DNA of 7,921 nucleotides from NCBI GenBank assembly GCA_022704645.1, contig JAKJGA010000077.1, forward strand, positions 1-7,921. Direction: 5' to 3'. A model generated the notes under the pieces. It had not been told where the DNA came from. It saw nothing but the letters and a program-made list of their open reading frames with translations, and ran no database searches. Shown piece by piece: positions 1 to 7,778 of the stretch; position 1 is the first letter of the stretch, and every line of letters starts with the position of its first letter. Source of the stretch: Spirochaetota bacterium. Lineage in GTDB: Bacteria; Spirochaetota; UBA4802; JAFGJZ01. The position numbers and the translations under genes are program-made.

Positions 1-15
1 AAAGTATATTAAAAT

Positions 16-120
16 ATTTAACACAAACGAAACGAATCTTTTCTTTATTTAACATATTTGTAACAATTGAAAATAGAGCATACCCTCTTTTCATTGACAA
101 ATTTAACATAAATTTAACAT
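16..120. repeat. Four ATTTAACA(C/T) boxes upstream of gdhA
   Basis: The 9-mer ATTTAACAC/T occurs at 16-24, 47-55, 101-109 and 112-120. The last two lie in an 11-bp tandem repeat (100-110 and 111-121, 10 of 11 identical). The start-to-start distances of 31, 54 and 11 bases are near whole helical turns, so the boxes could face one side of the DNA as regulator sites. The region is very AT-rich, so chance or promoter-like composition remains possible. No known regulator is recognised. Confidence 0.35.
94..120 (+). promoter_or_regulatory. Candidate sigma-70-like promoter of gdhA
   Basis: A perfect -35 hexamer TTGACA (94-99) is followed after 15 bases by TAACAT (115-120), a 4-of-6 match to TATAAT. 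The spacer is shorter than the usual 17, so the exact -10 is uncertain. Transcription from here would give a leader of roughly 30 bases before the gdhA ribosome binding site. The candidate -10 lies inside the second copy of an 11-bp tandem repeat. Confidence 0.35.
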
Positions 121-148
121 TCAAAGAAGCAAAGCTGCACGAAATAAC

Positions 149-154
149 GGAGGT
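149..154 (+). promoter_or_regulatory. Ribosome binding site of gdhA
   Basis: GGAGGT, a near-perfect Shine-Dalgarno sequence, lies 4 bases before the ATG at 159 and fixes that start. Confidence 0.8.
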
Positions 155-158
155 CTCA

Positions 159-1490
<1,332 letters not shown>

Positions 1491-1515
1491 AAACATCCAA
1501 ATCAAAGATTATTTC

Positions 1516-1550
1516 AAAATCCCGGTCCTTGGGCCGGGATTTTTCTCTTT
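1516..1550 (+). terminator. Rho-independent terminator after gdhA
   Basis: A perfect 10-bp stem, AAAATCCCGG (1516-1525) with CCGGGATTTT (1534-1543), encloses an 8-base loop that can close further by C-G pairs. The right arm runs into a T-rich tail (1540-1550). It starts 25 bases after the gdhA stop and separates gdhA from nfnAB. Confidence 0.9.
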
Positions 1551-1567
1551 ACGTAAAACAATAAAAA

Positions 1568-1573
1568 TATAAA
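1568..1573 (+). promoter_or_regulatory. Possible -10 element for nfnAB
   Basis: TATAAA lies in an A-rich stretch between the gdhA terminator and nfnA, 27 bases before the nfnA start. The terminator upstream implies that nfnAB needs its own promoter. I see no convincing -35 hexamer at the right distance, so this is a placement by context only. Confidence 0.22.
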
Positions 1574-1600
1574 AATCGATGTCAATGAATCGAGGTGTGA

Positions 1601-2458
1601 ATGAACAGGATAATATTAAAGAAACAGCTATCTGATGACGTTTTTATGATGAAAATAGCGGCTCCGCATATTGCCGAAGAAAGAAAACCGGGTCAATTCG
1701 TCATCCTTCAGCTTGATACAGATTTCGGTGAAAGAATTCCTCTGACAATCGCTGATGCCGATGCTGAAGAAGGTTCAGTAACAATAATTTATCAGGCAGT
1801 AGGAAATACTACACATAGACTTTCAAAGCTTAATGAAGGCGATAGAATACAGAATCTTCTAGGTCCTCTCGGACAACCGACCCATATTGAAAAATTCGGT
1901 TCAGTTGTATGCGTCGGAGGCGGAATCGGTGTAGCTCCGCTTCATCCCATAGCGAAAGCTCTAAAGCAGGCAGGCAACCACGTTACAGTAATAATCGGCG
2001 CAAGAAATAAGGATCTGATAATTCTTGAAGAAGAAATGAAAACCATTGCAGATGAACTGATAATATGTACCGATGACGGATCTAAGGGAAGAAAAGATCT
2101 TGTAACTGCTCCCCTAAAAGAGCTCTGTGAAAAAAATCCGAAACCGAATCTCGCAGTAGCGATCGGACCGCCGATTATGATGAAATTTGCAGCACTTACA
2201 ACAAAACCATATGGTGTACACACTGTTGTTTCACTTAATACAATCATGGTAGACGGCACAGGAATGTGCGGCGGTTGCCGTGTAACCGTAGGCGGTCAGA
2301 CAAAATTTGTCTGTGTTGACGGACCGGAATTTGACGGGCATCTGGTAGATTTCGACAACATGATGCTTCGATTGGGCTCATATAAAGCAAAAGAAGAAGA
2401 AGACCATCACAAGTGTCATCTTGATTTGCAAATTGAACAGCTTCAAAAGAATTCATAA
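1601..2458 (+). CDS. nfnA: NfnA-type ferredoxin:NADP+ oxidoreductase small subunit (SudB-like)
   Basis: This is the FAD- and [2Fe-2S]-containing small subunit of NADH-dependent reduced ferredoxin:NADP+ oxidoreductase, an electron-bifurcating cytoplasmic complex also annotated as sulfide dehydrogenase beta subunit. The 285 residues are a ferredoxin reductase-like fold related to dihydroorotate dehydrogenase PyrK. The order is an FAD-binding barrel with RIPLTIAD (45-52), a nucleotide-binding domain opening with GGGIGVAPLHP (106-116), and a C-terminal cluster motif VDGTGMCGGC plus FVC. D218, C223, C226 and C238 fit the unusual one-Asp, three-Cys ligation reported for NfnA; this assignment is by motif. 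GAGGT ends 4 bases before the ATG. The stop is 12 bases from nfnB, so the two are an operon and almost certainly partner subunits. PyrK is an alternative name for this fold, but the NfnB partner and absence of pyrD argue against it. Confidence 0.92.
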   Translation: MNRIILKKQLSDDVFMMKIAAPHIAEERKPGQFVILQLDTDFGERIPLTIADADAEEGSVTIIYQAVGNTTHRLSKLNEGDRIQNLLGPLGQPTHIEKFGSVVCVGGGIGVAPLHPIAKALKQAGNHVTVIIGARNKDLIILEEEMKTIADELIICTDDGSKGRKDLVTAPLKELCEKNPKPNLAVAIGPPIMMKFAALTTKPYGVHTVVSLNTIMVDGTGMCGGCRVTVGGQTKFVCVDGPEFDGHLVDFDNMMLRLGSYKAKEEEDHHKCHLDLQIEQLQKNS

Positions 2459-2470
2459 CGGAGAATTATA

Positions 2471-3946
2471 ATGCATATAAGCGCAGAAGAATTAAAGAAA
2501 AACGCACAATTGATTCTATCTGAAATTAAAGATAAATCGCTTTCAAACAAAGAACGCACAGCCATTCCTTTGCAGGAAATGCCTGCCCAGGATCCAAAAA
2601 TCCGCATTAACAATATGGAAGAAGTGGCTCAGGGTTATTCACGCGAACAGGCTCTTGTTGAATCGCGCCGCTGTCTTCAGTGCGCATCAGCTCCCTGCGT
2701 CGAAGGATGTCCGGTTCAGATTAACATTCCTGGTTTCATAAAGGCTATCGAAGAAGAAAACTTTGAGAAATCAATCGGAGTAATTAAAGAAGCCAGTCTT
2801 CTTCCCAGCATTTGCGGTAGAGTTTGTCCTCAGGAAAGCCAGTGTCAGGAAAAATGTACAGTCGGAAAGATTTTCAAAGATCCGAATAAATCCGTATCAA
2901 TAGGCCGTCTCGAAAGATTCGTTGCAGACTGGGAAGCATCGGAAGCCAAAAGATCTATTCCGGAAATTAAACCTTCCACCGGAAAAAAAGTCGCGGTAAT
3001 AGGAAGCGGCCCTGCGGGAATTACTGCAGCAGCTGATATCGCAAAAGAAGGTCATGAAGTTGTAGTCTTTGAAGCGTTTCATAAACCCGGCGGAGTAATG
3101 ATTTACGGAATTCCGGAGTTCCGTCTCCCTAAGAAAATAGTTGAAGATGAAATCGAAACTCTCAAAAAAATGAATGTAACGATTAAACAGAATTTTCTTG
3201 TCGGAAGAAGCCGTACTCTGAAGGATCTTCTTGAAAAAGACGGATTCTCTGCAGTATTTATCGGTACAGGAGCCGGTCTTCCTAAATTTATGGGAATTGA
3301 AGGCGAAAATCTCGTTGGGGTTTTCTCCGCGAATGAGTATCTTACAAGATCAAATCTGATGAAAGCATATAAGAAAGACACTGCAGCAACTCCGATTTAT
3401 CCTTCAAAAAAGGTAATGGTTTTCGGAGGAGGAAACGTTGCTATGGACGCGGCGAGAACAGCTATCCGTCTGGGCGCTGAAGAAGTAAGTATTGTCTACA
3501 GACGAACTGAAGCAGAAATGCCTGCACGAATAGAAGAAGTTGCTCATGCAAAAGAAGAAGGAATAAAGTTCAGACTTCTTGAAAACGCTTCTAAAATAAT
3601 CGGCGATGAAAAGGGCCGCGTTAAAGCAGTTGAACTTGTAACATTTGAACTTGGTGAACCTGACGCAAGCGGACGCAGACGGCCTGTTCAGGTTAAGGGA
3701 AGTGAACATGTTGTTGAAGCTGATACCGTAATAGTCGCAATCGGTAATGAATCTAATCCTTTGATCAAACAGACAACTCAGGAACTTGAAGTTAACAAAT
3801 ACGGCAACATTATTGTTGATGAAAACTGTAAAACTTCAATGGACAGAGTCTATGCCGGAGGAGATATAGTTTTGGGTGCTGCAACTGTTATTCTCGCGAT
3901 GGGAGAAGGCAGAAAAGCCGCAGCGGCGATAAATAAACTTCTTTAG
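2471..3946 (+). CDS. nfnB: NfnB-type ferredoxin:NADP+ oxidoreductase large subunit (GltD/SudA-like)
   Basis: This is the large flavoprotein subunit pairing with nfnA. In the characterised complex, reduced ferredoxin and NADH are used together to reduce NADP+. The 491 residues begin with a helical Fe-S domain carrying eight cysteines, C68, C71, C76, C80 and C115, C119, C125, C129, enough for two [4Fe-4S] clusters. A flavoprotein disulfide reductase-like body follows, with the FAD motif GSGPAG (178-183), the NADP(H) motif GGGNVAMD (319-326), the RRTEAEMPA segment (344-352) and the C-terminal FAD contact YAGGD (461-465). Homologues are often labelled glutamate synthase small chain (gltA or gltD), because this domain is shared. 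No glutamate synthase large subunit is in the window and NfnA lies 12 bases upstream, so NfnB is the better call. GGAG is 7 bases before the ATG. A long hairpin follows the stop. No damage is seen. Confidence 0.92.
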   Translation: MHISAEELKKNAQLILSEIKDKSLSNKERTAIPLQEMPAQDPKIRINNMEEVAQGYSREQALVESRRCLQCASAPCVEGCPVQINIPGFIKAIEEENFEKSIGVIKEASLLPSICGRVCPQESQCQEKCTVGKIFKDPNKSVSIGRLERFVADWEASEAKRSIPEIKPSTGKKVAVIGSGPAGITAAADIAKEGHEVVVFEAFHKPGGVMIYGIPEFRLPKKIVEDEIETLKKMNVTIKQNFLVGRSRTLKDLLEKDGFSAVFIGTGAGLPKFMGIEGENLVGVFSANEYLTRSNLMKAYKKDTAATPIYPSKKVMVFGGGNVAMDAARTAIRLGAEEVSIVYRRTEAEMPARIEEVAHAKEEGIKFRLLENASKIIGDEKGRVKAVELVTFELGEPDASGRRRPVQVKGSEHVVEADTVIVAIGNESNPLIKQTTQELEVNKYGNIIVDENCKTSMDRVYAGGDIVLGAATVILAMGEGRKAAAAINKLL

Positions 3947-3953
3947 ATTATTC

Positions 3954-4014
3954 AGAAAGATGATTGGAGCAATTTTGTTATTTGCTTCAATCGTCTTTCT
4001 ATTTCCCATTTTTC
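3954..4014 (+). terminator. Long hairpin after nfnB, probable terminator
   Basis: The arms 3954-3972 and 3982-4000 pair over 19 bp with two G-U wobbles and no bulge, around a 9-base T-rich loop. The hairpin starts 8 bases after the nfnB stop. The tail (4001-4014) has two short T runs broken by CCC, so it is not a textbook uninterrupted U tract. The best reading is a terminator for the nfnAB operon, possibly also protecting the 3' end of the mRNA. Confidence 0.7.
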
Positions 4015-4110
4015 CTTCCGAAATCCTGTTTATTGAAAGCATAAATCTGTAAATAAAAAGCATATTTTTGAAAGACAGTAATACTTGAAAGAGTAATCTT
4101 TTGATTATTC

Positions 4111-4115
4111 GGAGG
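4111..4115 (+). promoter_or_regulatory. Ribosome binding site of the membrane Fe-S gene
   Basis: GGAGG lies 7 bases before the ATG at 4123, supporting that start. The 3947-4122 gap otherwise holds the nfnB hairpin and an AT-rich stretch with TTGAAA boxes (4033, 4068) but no well-spaced -10, so no promoter is called. Confidence 0.8.
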
Positions 4116-4122
4116 AATAATC

Positions 4123-5061
4123 ATGATAAAAGCTTCATTCAAAAAATATTCACTTCTTGCTTTTTCAACTTTATTTTTTTTCATCGGGATCGCATCTCTT
4201 TTCATCTTTGTACTGAAAGAAACCTCTCCCGTCCCTGTCTTTCTTTTTTTCGGAACAGTACAATTTATATGCATGGTTCTTTTCGCTCTTCTTCCCAAGG
4301 GCAAAAATATACCAAGACAAATATCGACAGCATTAATCGGTATGACTCTTGCCGTATTTGCAGGAATCATAGGTAAACAGAATCTTCAGATCGAAGGGTT
4401 CTTTTTCTGTGTTGTCAGCGGATTCTTCGGCGGTGCAGTTGTTCATTACATGGTAGGTAAAATTCTGGGACCTTTAGTTACGGGTCGTGCATGGTGTTCC
4501 TGGGGATGCTGGACAGCTTTCATTCTGGACTTTCTGCCTTACAAAGAAAACATTGCATGGAAAGAAGGAAAATTTAAACACTTCAGATATCTGTCTTTTT
4601 TCATTTCACTTGCAGCTGTTCTGATTCTGTTTTTTGGATTTGGATATGTGATTCATTCTTCTAATCCGGACTCCGAAATGAACAATAGTCTTCATGCTGT
4701 CTATTGGTTTGCAGCCGGCAACATTCTTTACTATCTAGCCGGAATCGTACTTGCAGTAATACTAAAAGATAACAGGGCTTTTTGCAAATACATCTGTCCT
4801 GCATCAATTTTCTTGAAAAATTTTTCCAGAATTTCCATTTTAAAAATAAAAGGCGATTCCGGCAAATGTACGGATTGCGGAGCCTGTATTAAGGCATGTC
4901 CTTCAGGAATTATGATTTCACAATATATTAAGAATGGAGAAAGAGTAAAATCCACTGAATGTATGATGTGCATGAAATGTATTCCGGCCTGCCCGCAGGG
5001 CATTCTCGGAGTTTCAGCCGGACTGGATTTATCAATCAAAGACAAACTGAAAACCAGTTAA
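4123..5061 (+). CDS. Membrane-bound double [4Fe-4S] ferredoxin-type protein (NapH/YccM-like)
   Basis: The 312 residues form a polytopic membrane protein with a cytoplasmic-type ferredoxin tail. Hydrophobic segments lie at about 8-31, 37-57, 67-84, 92-118, 156-178 and 191-214. Two cysteine pairs follow membrane segments: GRAWCSWGCW (C125, C129) and FCKYICP (C221, C225), the Cys-x3-Cys pairs typical of NapH, NosR C-terminal and YccM-like proteins. The tail has two classical [4Fe-4S] motifs, C249-C252-C255-C259 and C280-C283-C286-C290, each ending in Cys-Pro. In known relatives these proteins move electrons between a quinol or a soluble donor and a partner enzyme. Here the partner is not visible; NfnAB lies just upstream but behind a terminator-like hairpin. 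The first pair ends in Trp rather than the Pro usual in the CxxxCP motif. No signal peptide apart from the first helix is seen. The family is clear; the electron donor and acceptor are unknown. Confidence 0.85.
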   Translation: MIKASFKKYSLLAFSTLFFFIGIASLFIFVLKETSPVPVFLFFGTVQFICMVLFALLPKGKNIPRQISTALIGMTLAVFAGIIGKQNLQIEGFFFCVVSGFFGGAVVHYMVGKILGPLVTGRAWCSWGCWTAFILDFLPYKENIAWKEGKFKHFRYLSFFISLAAVLILFFGFGYVIHSSNPDSEMNNSLHAVYWFAAGNILYYLAGIVLAVILKDNRAFCKYICPASIFLKNFSRISILKIKGDSGKCTDCGACIKACPSGIMISQYIKNGERVKSTECMMCMKCIPACPQGILGVSAGLDLSIKDKLKTS

Positions 5062-5068
5062 AAAATAC

Positions 5069-5100
5069 AAAAGCTCTTTCCTCCGGAAGGAGCTTTTTCC
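5069..5100 (+). terminator. Rho-independent terminator after the membrane Fe-S gene
   Basis: A 13-bp stem pairs 5069-5081 with 5085-5097 with one T-G wobble and a tight 3-base loop. It ends in five Ts (5094-5098). It starts 8 bases after the stop codon and insulates the redox genes from the downstream glycan operon. Confidence 0.88.
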
Positions 5101-5144
5101 TTCATGTATCACTTTCTTTCTTGAAAAATCTTTCATTAATTTTG

Positions 5145-5174
5145 TTGACTTCAAACTTACATCAAATTTAACCT
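5145..5174 (+). promoter_or_regulatory. Possible promoter of the glycan operon
   Basis: TTGACT (5145-5150, 5 of 6 to the -35 consensus) is followed after 18 bases by TAACCT (5169-5174), a weak -10 resembling the TAACAT proposed upstream of gdhA. A second weak pair is TTGCAT (5192-5197) and TAATCT (5215-5220) with a 17-base spacer. The preceding terminator means that some promoter must lie in 5101-5241, but which one is not settled by the sequence. Confidence 0.25.
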
Positions 5175-5241
5175 TCTTTCTCAATTAAGTATTGCATCAT
5201 TTAACTGTAAAACTTAATCTCATTCAGGTTTGAGCGTAATT

Positions 5242-6174
5242 ATGAAAAAAACAAATCCATTACTTAGCATAGTCATCCCAGTTTATAACAGTGAAAACTG
5301 CATAGAAAAACTGGTTTTATGTCTTAAGTCTGCACTTAAGTCTCTTTCTCATGAAATAATTCTTGTCAATGACTGCAGCCCGGACAATAGCTGGAATCAA
5401 ATTCTGATTGCCGCAAAAAAAAATAAGAACATATGCGGAATAAACCTACGTAAAAATTCCGGACAAGATAATGCTATCATGGCAGGTCTTTCTTTCGCAA
5501 AAGGTAATTATATTGTTATAATGGATGATGACCTGCAGCATTCTCCATCAGATATTCCCCGTTTACTTGAAACGGTAGAAAAAGGATATGATGTTTGCTA
5601 CGCAAATTTTGAAGAAAAACATCAAGCTTTCTGGAAAAATTTAGGAAGCTGGTTTAATGGTAAAATAGCTGAATATGTCATAGCGAAACCACGAGGAATA
5701 TATCTTTCTCCTTTCAAAATTATACGAAAAGAAGTAACAGAATCCATTCTGAATTACAATGGAATCTATCCCTATGTTGACGGTCTTATCTTTCAGGTAA
5801 CCGCGAATATCACTCAGATTCCGGCGAAGCACAATACAAGATTCAGCGGACGCGGAAACTACAATCTTATCAGATCAATCCGTGTTTTCTTAAAACTTCT
5901 TACAGGTTTCTCAATTCAGCCGCTGAGATTATCATCATATACAGGTTTTATTACTTCTGTTGCAGGTTTCTTATTTGGACTATACCGAATCTGGTGCTAT
6001 TTTTTCCAGGGCGAAAAAGTAGCAGGATGGACTTCATTGATAGTTCTAATACTTTTTCTAGGAGGACTTATTCTGATGTCACTAGGTCTTATTGGAGAAT
6101 ATATCGGAAGAATTTTTCTAAGCATTAATCATAAACCCTCGTTTGTCATAAAAGAAACCATTAACCGGAAATGA
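5242..6174 (+). CDS. Polyprenyl-phosphate glycosyltransferase, GT2 family (ArnC/GtrB/DPM-like)
   Basis: Enzymes of this type transfer a sugar from a nucleotide donor to undecaprenyl phosphate on the cytoplasmic face of the membrane, giving a lipid-linked monosaccharide. The 310-residue protein opens with the GT-A strand LSIVIPVYN (8-16), then LVNDCSPDNSW (41-51), and the metal-binding MDDDLQH (94-100). Two hydrophobic helices follow at about 226-253 and 262-288, and the segment LGLIGEYIGR (281-290) is typical of the GtrB/ArnC C-terminus. I chose ATG 5242; an in-frame TTG at 5230 would add only four residues, has no well-spaced ribosome binding site and starts before the conserved fold. The binding site for ATG 5242 is itself weak. 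The stop overlaps the next gene's start in ATGA, so translational coupling with the GtrA gene is likely. The sugar is not readable from the sequence; the neighbouring WecE-like gene suggests an amino-deoxysugar. Confidence 0.9.
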   Translation: MKKTNPLLSIVIPVYNSENCIEKLVLCLKSALKSLSHEIILVNDCSPDNSWNQILIAAKKNKNICGINLRKNSGQDNAIMAGLSFAKGNYIVIMDDDLQHSPSDIPRLLETVEKGYDVCYANFEEKHQAFWKNLGSWFNGKIAEYVIAKPRGIYLSPFKIIRKEVTESILNYNGIYPYVDGLIFQVTANITQIPAKHNTRFSGRGNYNLIRSIRVFLKLLTGFSIQPLRLSSYTGFITSVAGFLFGLYRIWCYFFQGEKVAGWTSLIVLILFLGGLILMSLGLIGEYIGRIFLSINHKPSFVIKETINRK

Positions 6175-6620
6175 AATCAGCCATAACTAAATTAATGCAA
6201 TTTATAAAACATTTTCTGAATGCAGAATTTATACGTTTTCTTTTGACCGGAGGATTAAACACTCTGGTCGGTTATATAATATTTGCCGCTGCTTTTTGGA
6301 TTTCCGGACACGAGGCATTATCTCTTGTAATTGATTATGGAATCGGCGCTTTTTTTAATTATTTATCCTATTCAAAACTTGTTTTTAACGGTTACAAAAC
6401 CAAGCGTTTTATTTCCTTTATTGCTGTATATATAATCGCTTATCTTTTGAACTACGGGCTTGTTAAAACAACGATGAAATTCTTCGACATTAACGCATAT
6501 CTTGCACAGGCTCTTGCATTAACAATCTGCCCTTTATTTCTTTACTTTATGCTTAAAAAATTTGTGTTTTCAAATGAAAACGCTTCTGCAAATGATTCTA
6601 CCGGAGCAAAACATGAATAA
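6171..6620 (+). CDS. GtrA-family membrane protein, probable lipid-linked sugar flippase component
   Basis: The 149-residue protein is almost entirely membrane: hydrophobic segments at about 21-44, 48-68, 80-98 and 107-128 give the four helices of the GtrA family. The N-terminal FIRFLLTGGLNTLVGY (20-35) and the C-terminal KKFVFSN (129-135) match the family's characteristic ends. GtrA proteins are thought to move polyprenyl-phosphate sugars across the cytoplasmic membrane, working with a GtrB-type transferase, which is encoded immediately upstream. The ATG overlaps the upstream stop codon (ATGA) and the 3' end overlaps the downstream aminotransferase by 8 bases, so all three genes are coupled. 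A polar tail (about 136-149) follows the last helix. The flippase role is a family-level inference. Confidence 0.87.
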   Translation: MKSAITKLMQFIKHFLNAEFIRFLLTGGLNTLVGYIIFAAAFWISGHEALSLVIDYGIGAFFNYLSYSKLVFNGYKTKRFISFIAVYIIAYLLNYGLVKTTMKFFDINAYLAQALALTICPLFLYFMLKKFVFSNENASANDSTGAKHE

Positions 6621-7755
6621 AATACCTTTTAACATACCAGTTTTAACCGGCAAGGAAGAAGAATCTATCCATCAGGCTATTAAAATAGGGAAATTTTCCG
6701 GAGACGGAGATTTTACAAAATTATGTTCAAAATGGCTTGAATCTGAACTTGATTGCAAAAAAGCTTTTCTGACAACCTCATGCACTCATGCTCTTGAAAT
6801 GTCGGCTCTTCTTCTTGATATAAAACAGGGTGATGAAGTTATTCTTCCATCTTTTACTTTCACTTCCACAGCTAGTGCTTTTTCAATCCGGGGTGCAAAA
6901 CTTATTTTTATCGATATCCGCCCCGACACTATGAATATTGACGAGAATTTAATTGAGTCAGCAATTACTGATAAAACAAAAGCTATAGTTGTTGTTCATT
7001 ACGCCGGAGTTTCCTGCGAAATGGATAAGATCATGGCGATATCCGCCAAATATGGAATACCTGTTGTTGAAGACGCAGCCCAGGCATTGCTCAGCGAATA
7101 TAAAGGCAGAAAGCTCGGAACTATCGGACAATTCGGAACTATCAGCTTTCATGAAACAAAAAATATTCAATGCGGTGAAGGCGGAGCGCTTTTAGTAAAT
7201 GATTCTCAATATGTAAAACGCGCGGAAATTATCCGCGAAAAAGGTACAAACCGTTCTCAGTTTTTCCGCGGAGAAATAAACAAATACGGATGGGTTGATA
7301 TCGGATCTTCATATCTTCCGTCAGAACTTAATGCTGCATTTCTATATCCTCAGCTTATAGAATCGAAAAATATTACTGCAAAACGCCTTAAGCTCTGGGC
7401 AACATACAAACGCGAACTTCAGTCTCTTGCTGATGAAGGAACAATTGAATTCGGAAGAATACCTGAAGGTTGCATTCATAATGCTCACATGTTTTACATT
7501 AAAACGAAAAATGAACCGCAGAGAAGTGATATAATCACATACCTGAAGAAACTTGAGATATACAGTGTTTTTCATTATCTTCCGCTGCACTCATCCGAAG
7601 AGGGTCTTAGATGCGGCATGATGCACGGAGAAGATAAATTCACGACAAAAGAAAGCGAGCGGCTTTTACGATTTCCTTTTTTCTATGCGCTTGAAGAAAA
7701 AGACGTTGTTAGAATAACGTCATGTATTAAAGATTTTTTCAACTGTAAAAAATAA
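6613..7755 (+). CDS. wecE: WecE/RffA-like dTDP-4-keto-6-deoxyglucose aminotransferase
   Basis: This is a PLP-dependent DegT/DnrJ/EryC1/StrS-family enzyme that would make dTDP-4-amino-4,6-dideoxygalactose (dTDP-Fuc4N) from dTDP-4-keto-6-deoxyglucose with glutamate as amino donor. The 380 residues are close to E. coli WecE. Motifs include TSCTHALEMSALLL (55-68), LPSFTFTSTASAF (78-90), VEDAAQ (152-157, PLP pyridine-binding Asp), FHETKN with the Schiff-base lysine K183, GEGGALLVN (188-196) and DIGSSYLPSELNAAFL (229-244), a strongly WecE-like segment. I place the start at ATG 6613: GGAG lies 6 bases upstream and MNKIPFNIPVLTG matches the family's N-terminus. Upstream in-frame ATGs from 6562 would add 17 unrelated residues inside the GtrA gene. 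No rmlA/rmlB for its substrate is in the window. Other 4-keto-sugar aminotransferases such as ArnB or PseC are possible but less similar in these motifs. Confidence 0.88.
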   Translation: MNKIPFNIPVLTGKEEESIHQAIKIGKFSGDGDFTKLCSKWLESELDCKKAFLTTSCTHALEMSALLLDIKQGDEVILPSFTFTSTASAFSIRGAKLIFIDIRPDTMNIDENLIESAITDKTKAIVVVHYAGVSCEMDKIMAISAKYGIPVVEDAAQALLSEYKGRKLGTIGQFGTISFHETKNIQCGEGGALLVNDSQYVKRAEIIREKGTNRSQFFRGEINKYGWVDIGSSYLPSELNAAFLYPQLIESKNITAKRLKLWATYKRELQSLADEGTIEFGRIPEGCIHNAHMFYIKTKNEPQRSDIITYLKKLEIYSVFHYLPLHSSEEGLRCGMMHGEDKFTTKESERLLRFPFFYALEEKDVVRITSCIKDFFNCKK

Positions 7756-7768
7756 ACTTCAAAATATC

Positions 7769-7773
7769 AGGAG
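7769..7773 (+). promoter_or_regulatory. Ribosome binding site of the truncated 3' gene
   Basis: AGGAG lies 5 bases before ATG 7779. The nearer ATG at 7774 is closed by a stop after two codons, so 7779 is the start. The gap from the aminotransferase stop is only 23 bases, which supports continuation of the operon. Confidence 0.75.
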
Positions 7774-7778
7774 ATGAA

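Noticed and set aside
16..120. CRISPR-like array from the repeated ATTTAACA words
   Set aside because: Repeats are only 9 bases, spacing is irregular and there is no spacer structure or cas gene.
1942..2259. Minus-strand open frames of 60-120 codons opposite nfnA, gdhA, nfnB and other genes
   Set aside because: They are antisense to clearly conserved proteins, have no recognisable domains and look like codon-bias shadows.
1601..2458. Dihydroorotate dehydrogenase electron transfer subunit PyrK
   Set aside because: The fold is related, but there is no pyrD nearby, the VDGTGMCGGC cluster motif fits NfnA, and its operon partner is NfnB-like.
2471..3946. Glutamate synthase small chain (gltD/gltA) as the function of the large flavoprotein
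   Set aside because: The domain is shared, but the directly upstream NfnA subunit and the absence of a large glutamate synthase subunit make NfnB the better reading.
4101..4376. A 91-codon + strand frame overlapping the start of the membrane Fe-S gene
   Set aside because: It is out of frame with a clear family member that has its own GGAGG site, and its translation shows no recognisable motif.
5101..5241. Glycan operon as a horizontally acquired island with an attachment site
   Set aside because: The genes look somewhat more AT-rich, but hydrophobic coding can explain that; no integrase, tRNA or flanking repeat is visible.
7115..7143. An 11-bp direct repeat TCGGAACTATC 18 bases apart
   Set aside because: It encodes the conserved G-T-I segments of the aminotransferase just before the Schiff-base lysine and is explained by the protein motif.
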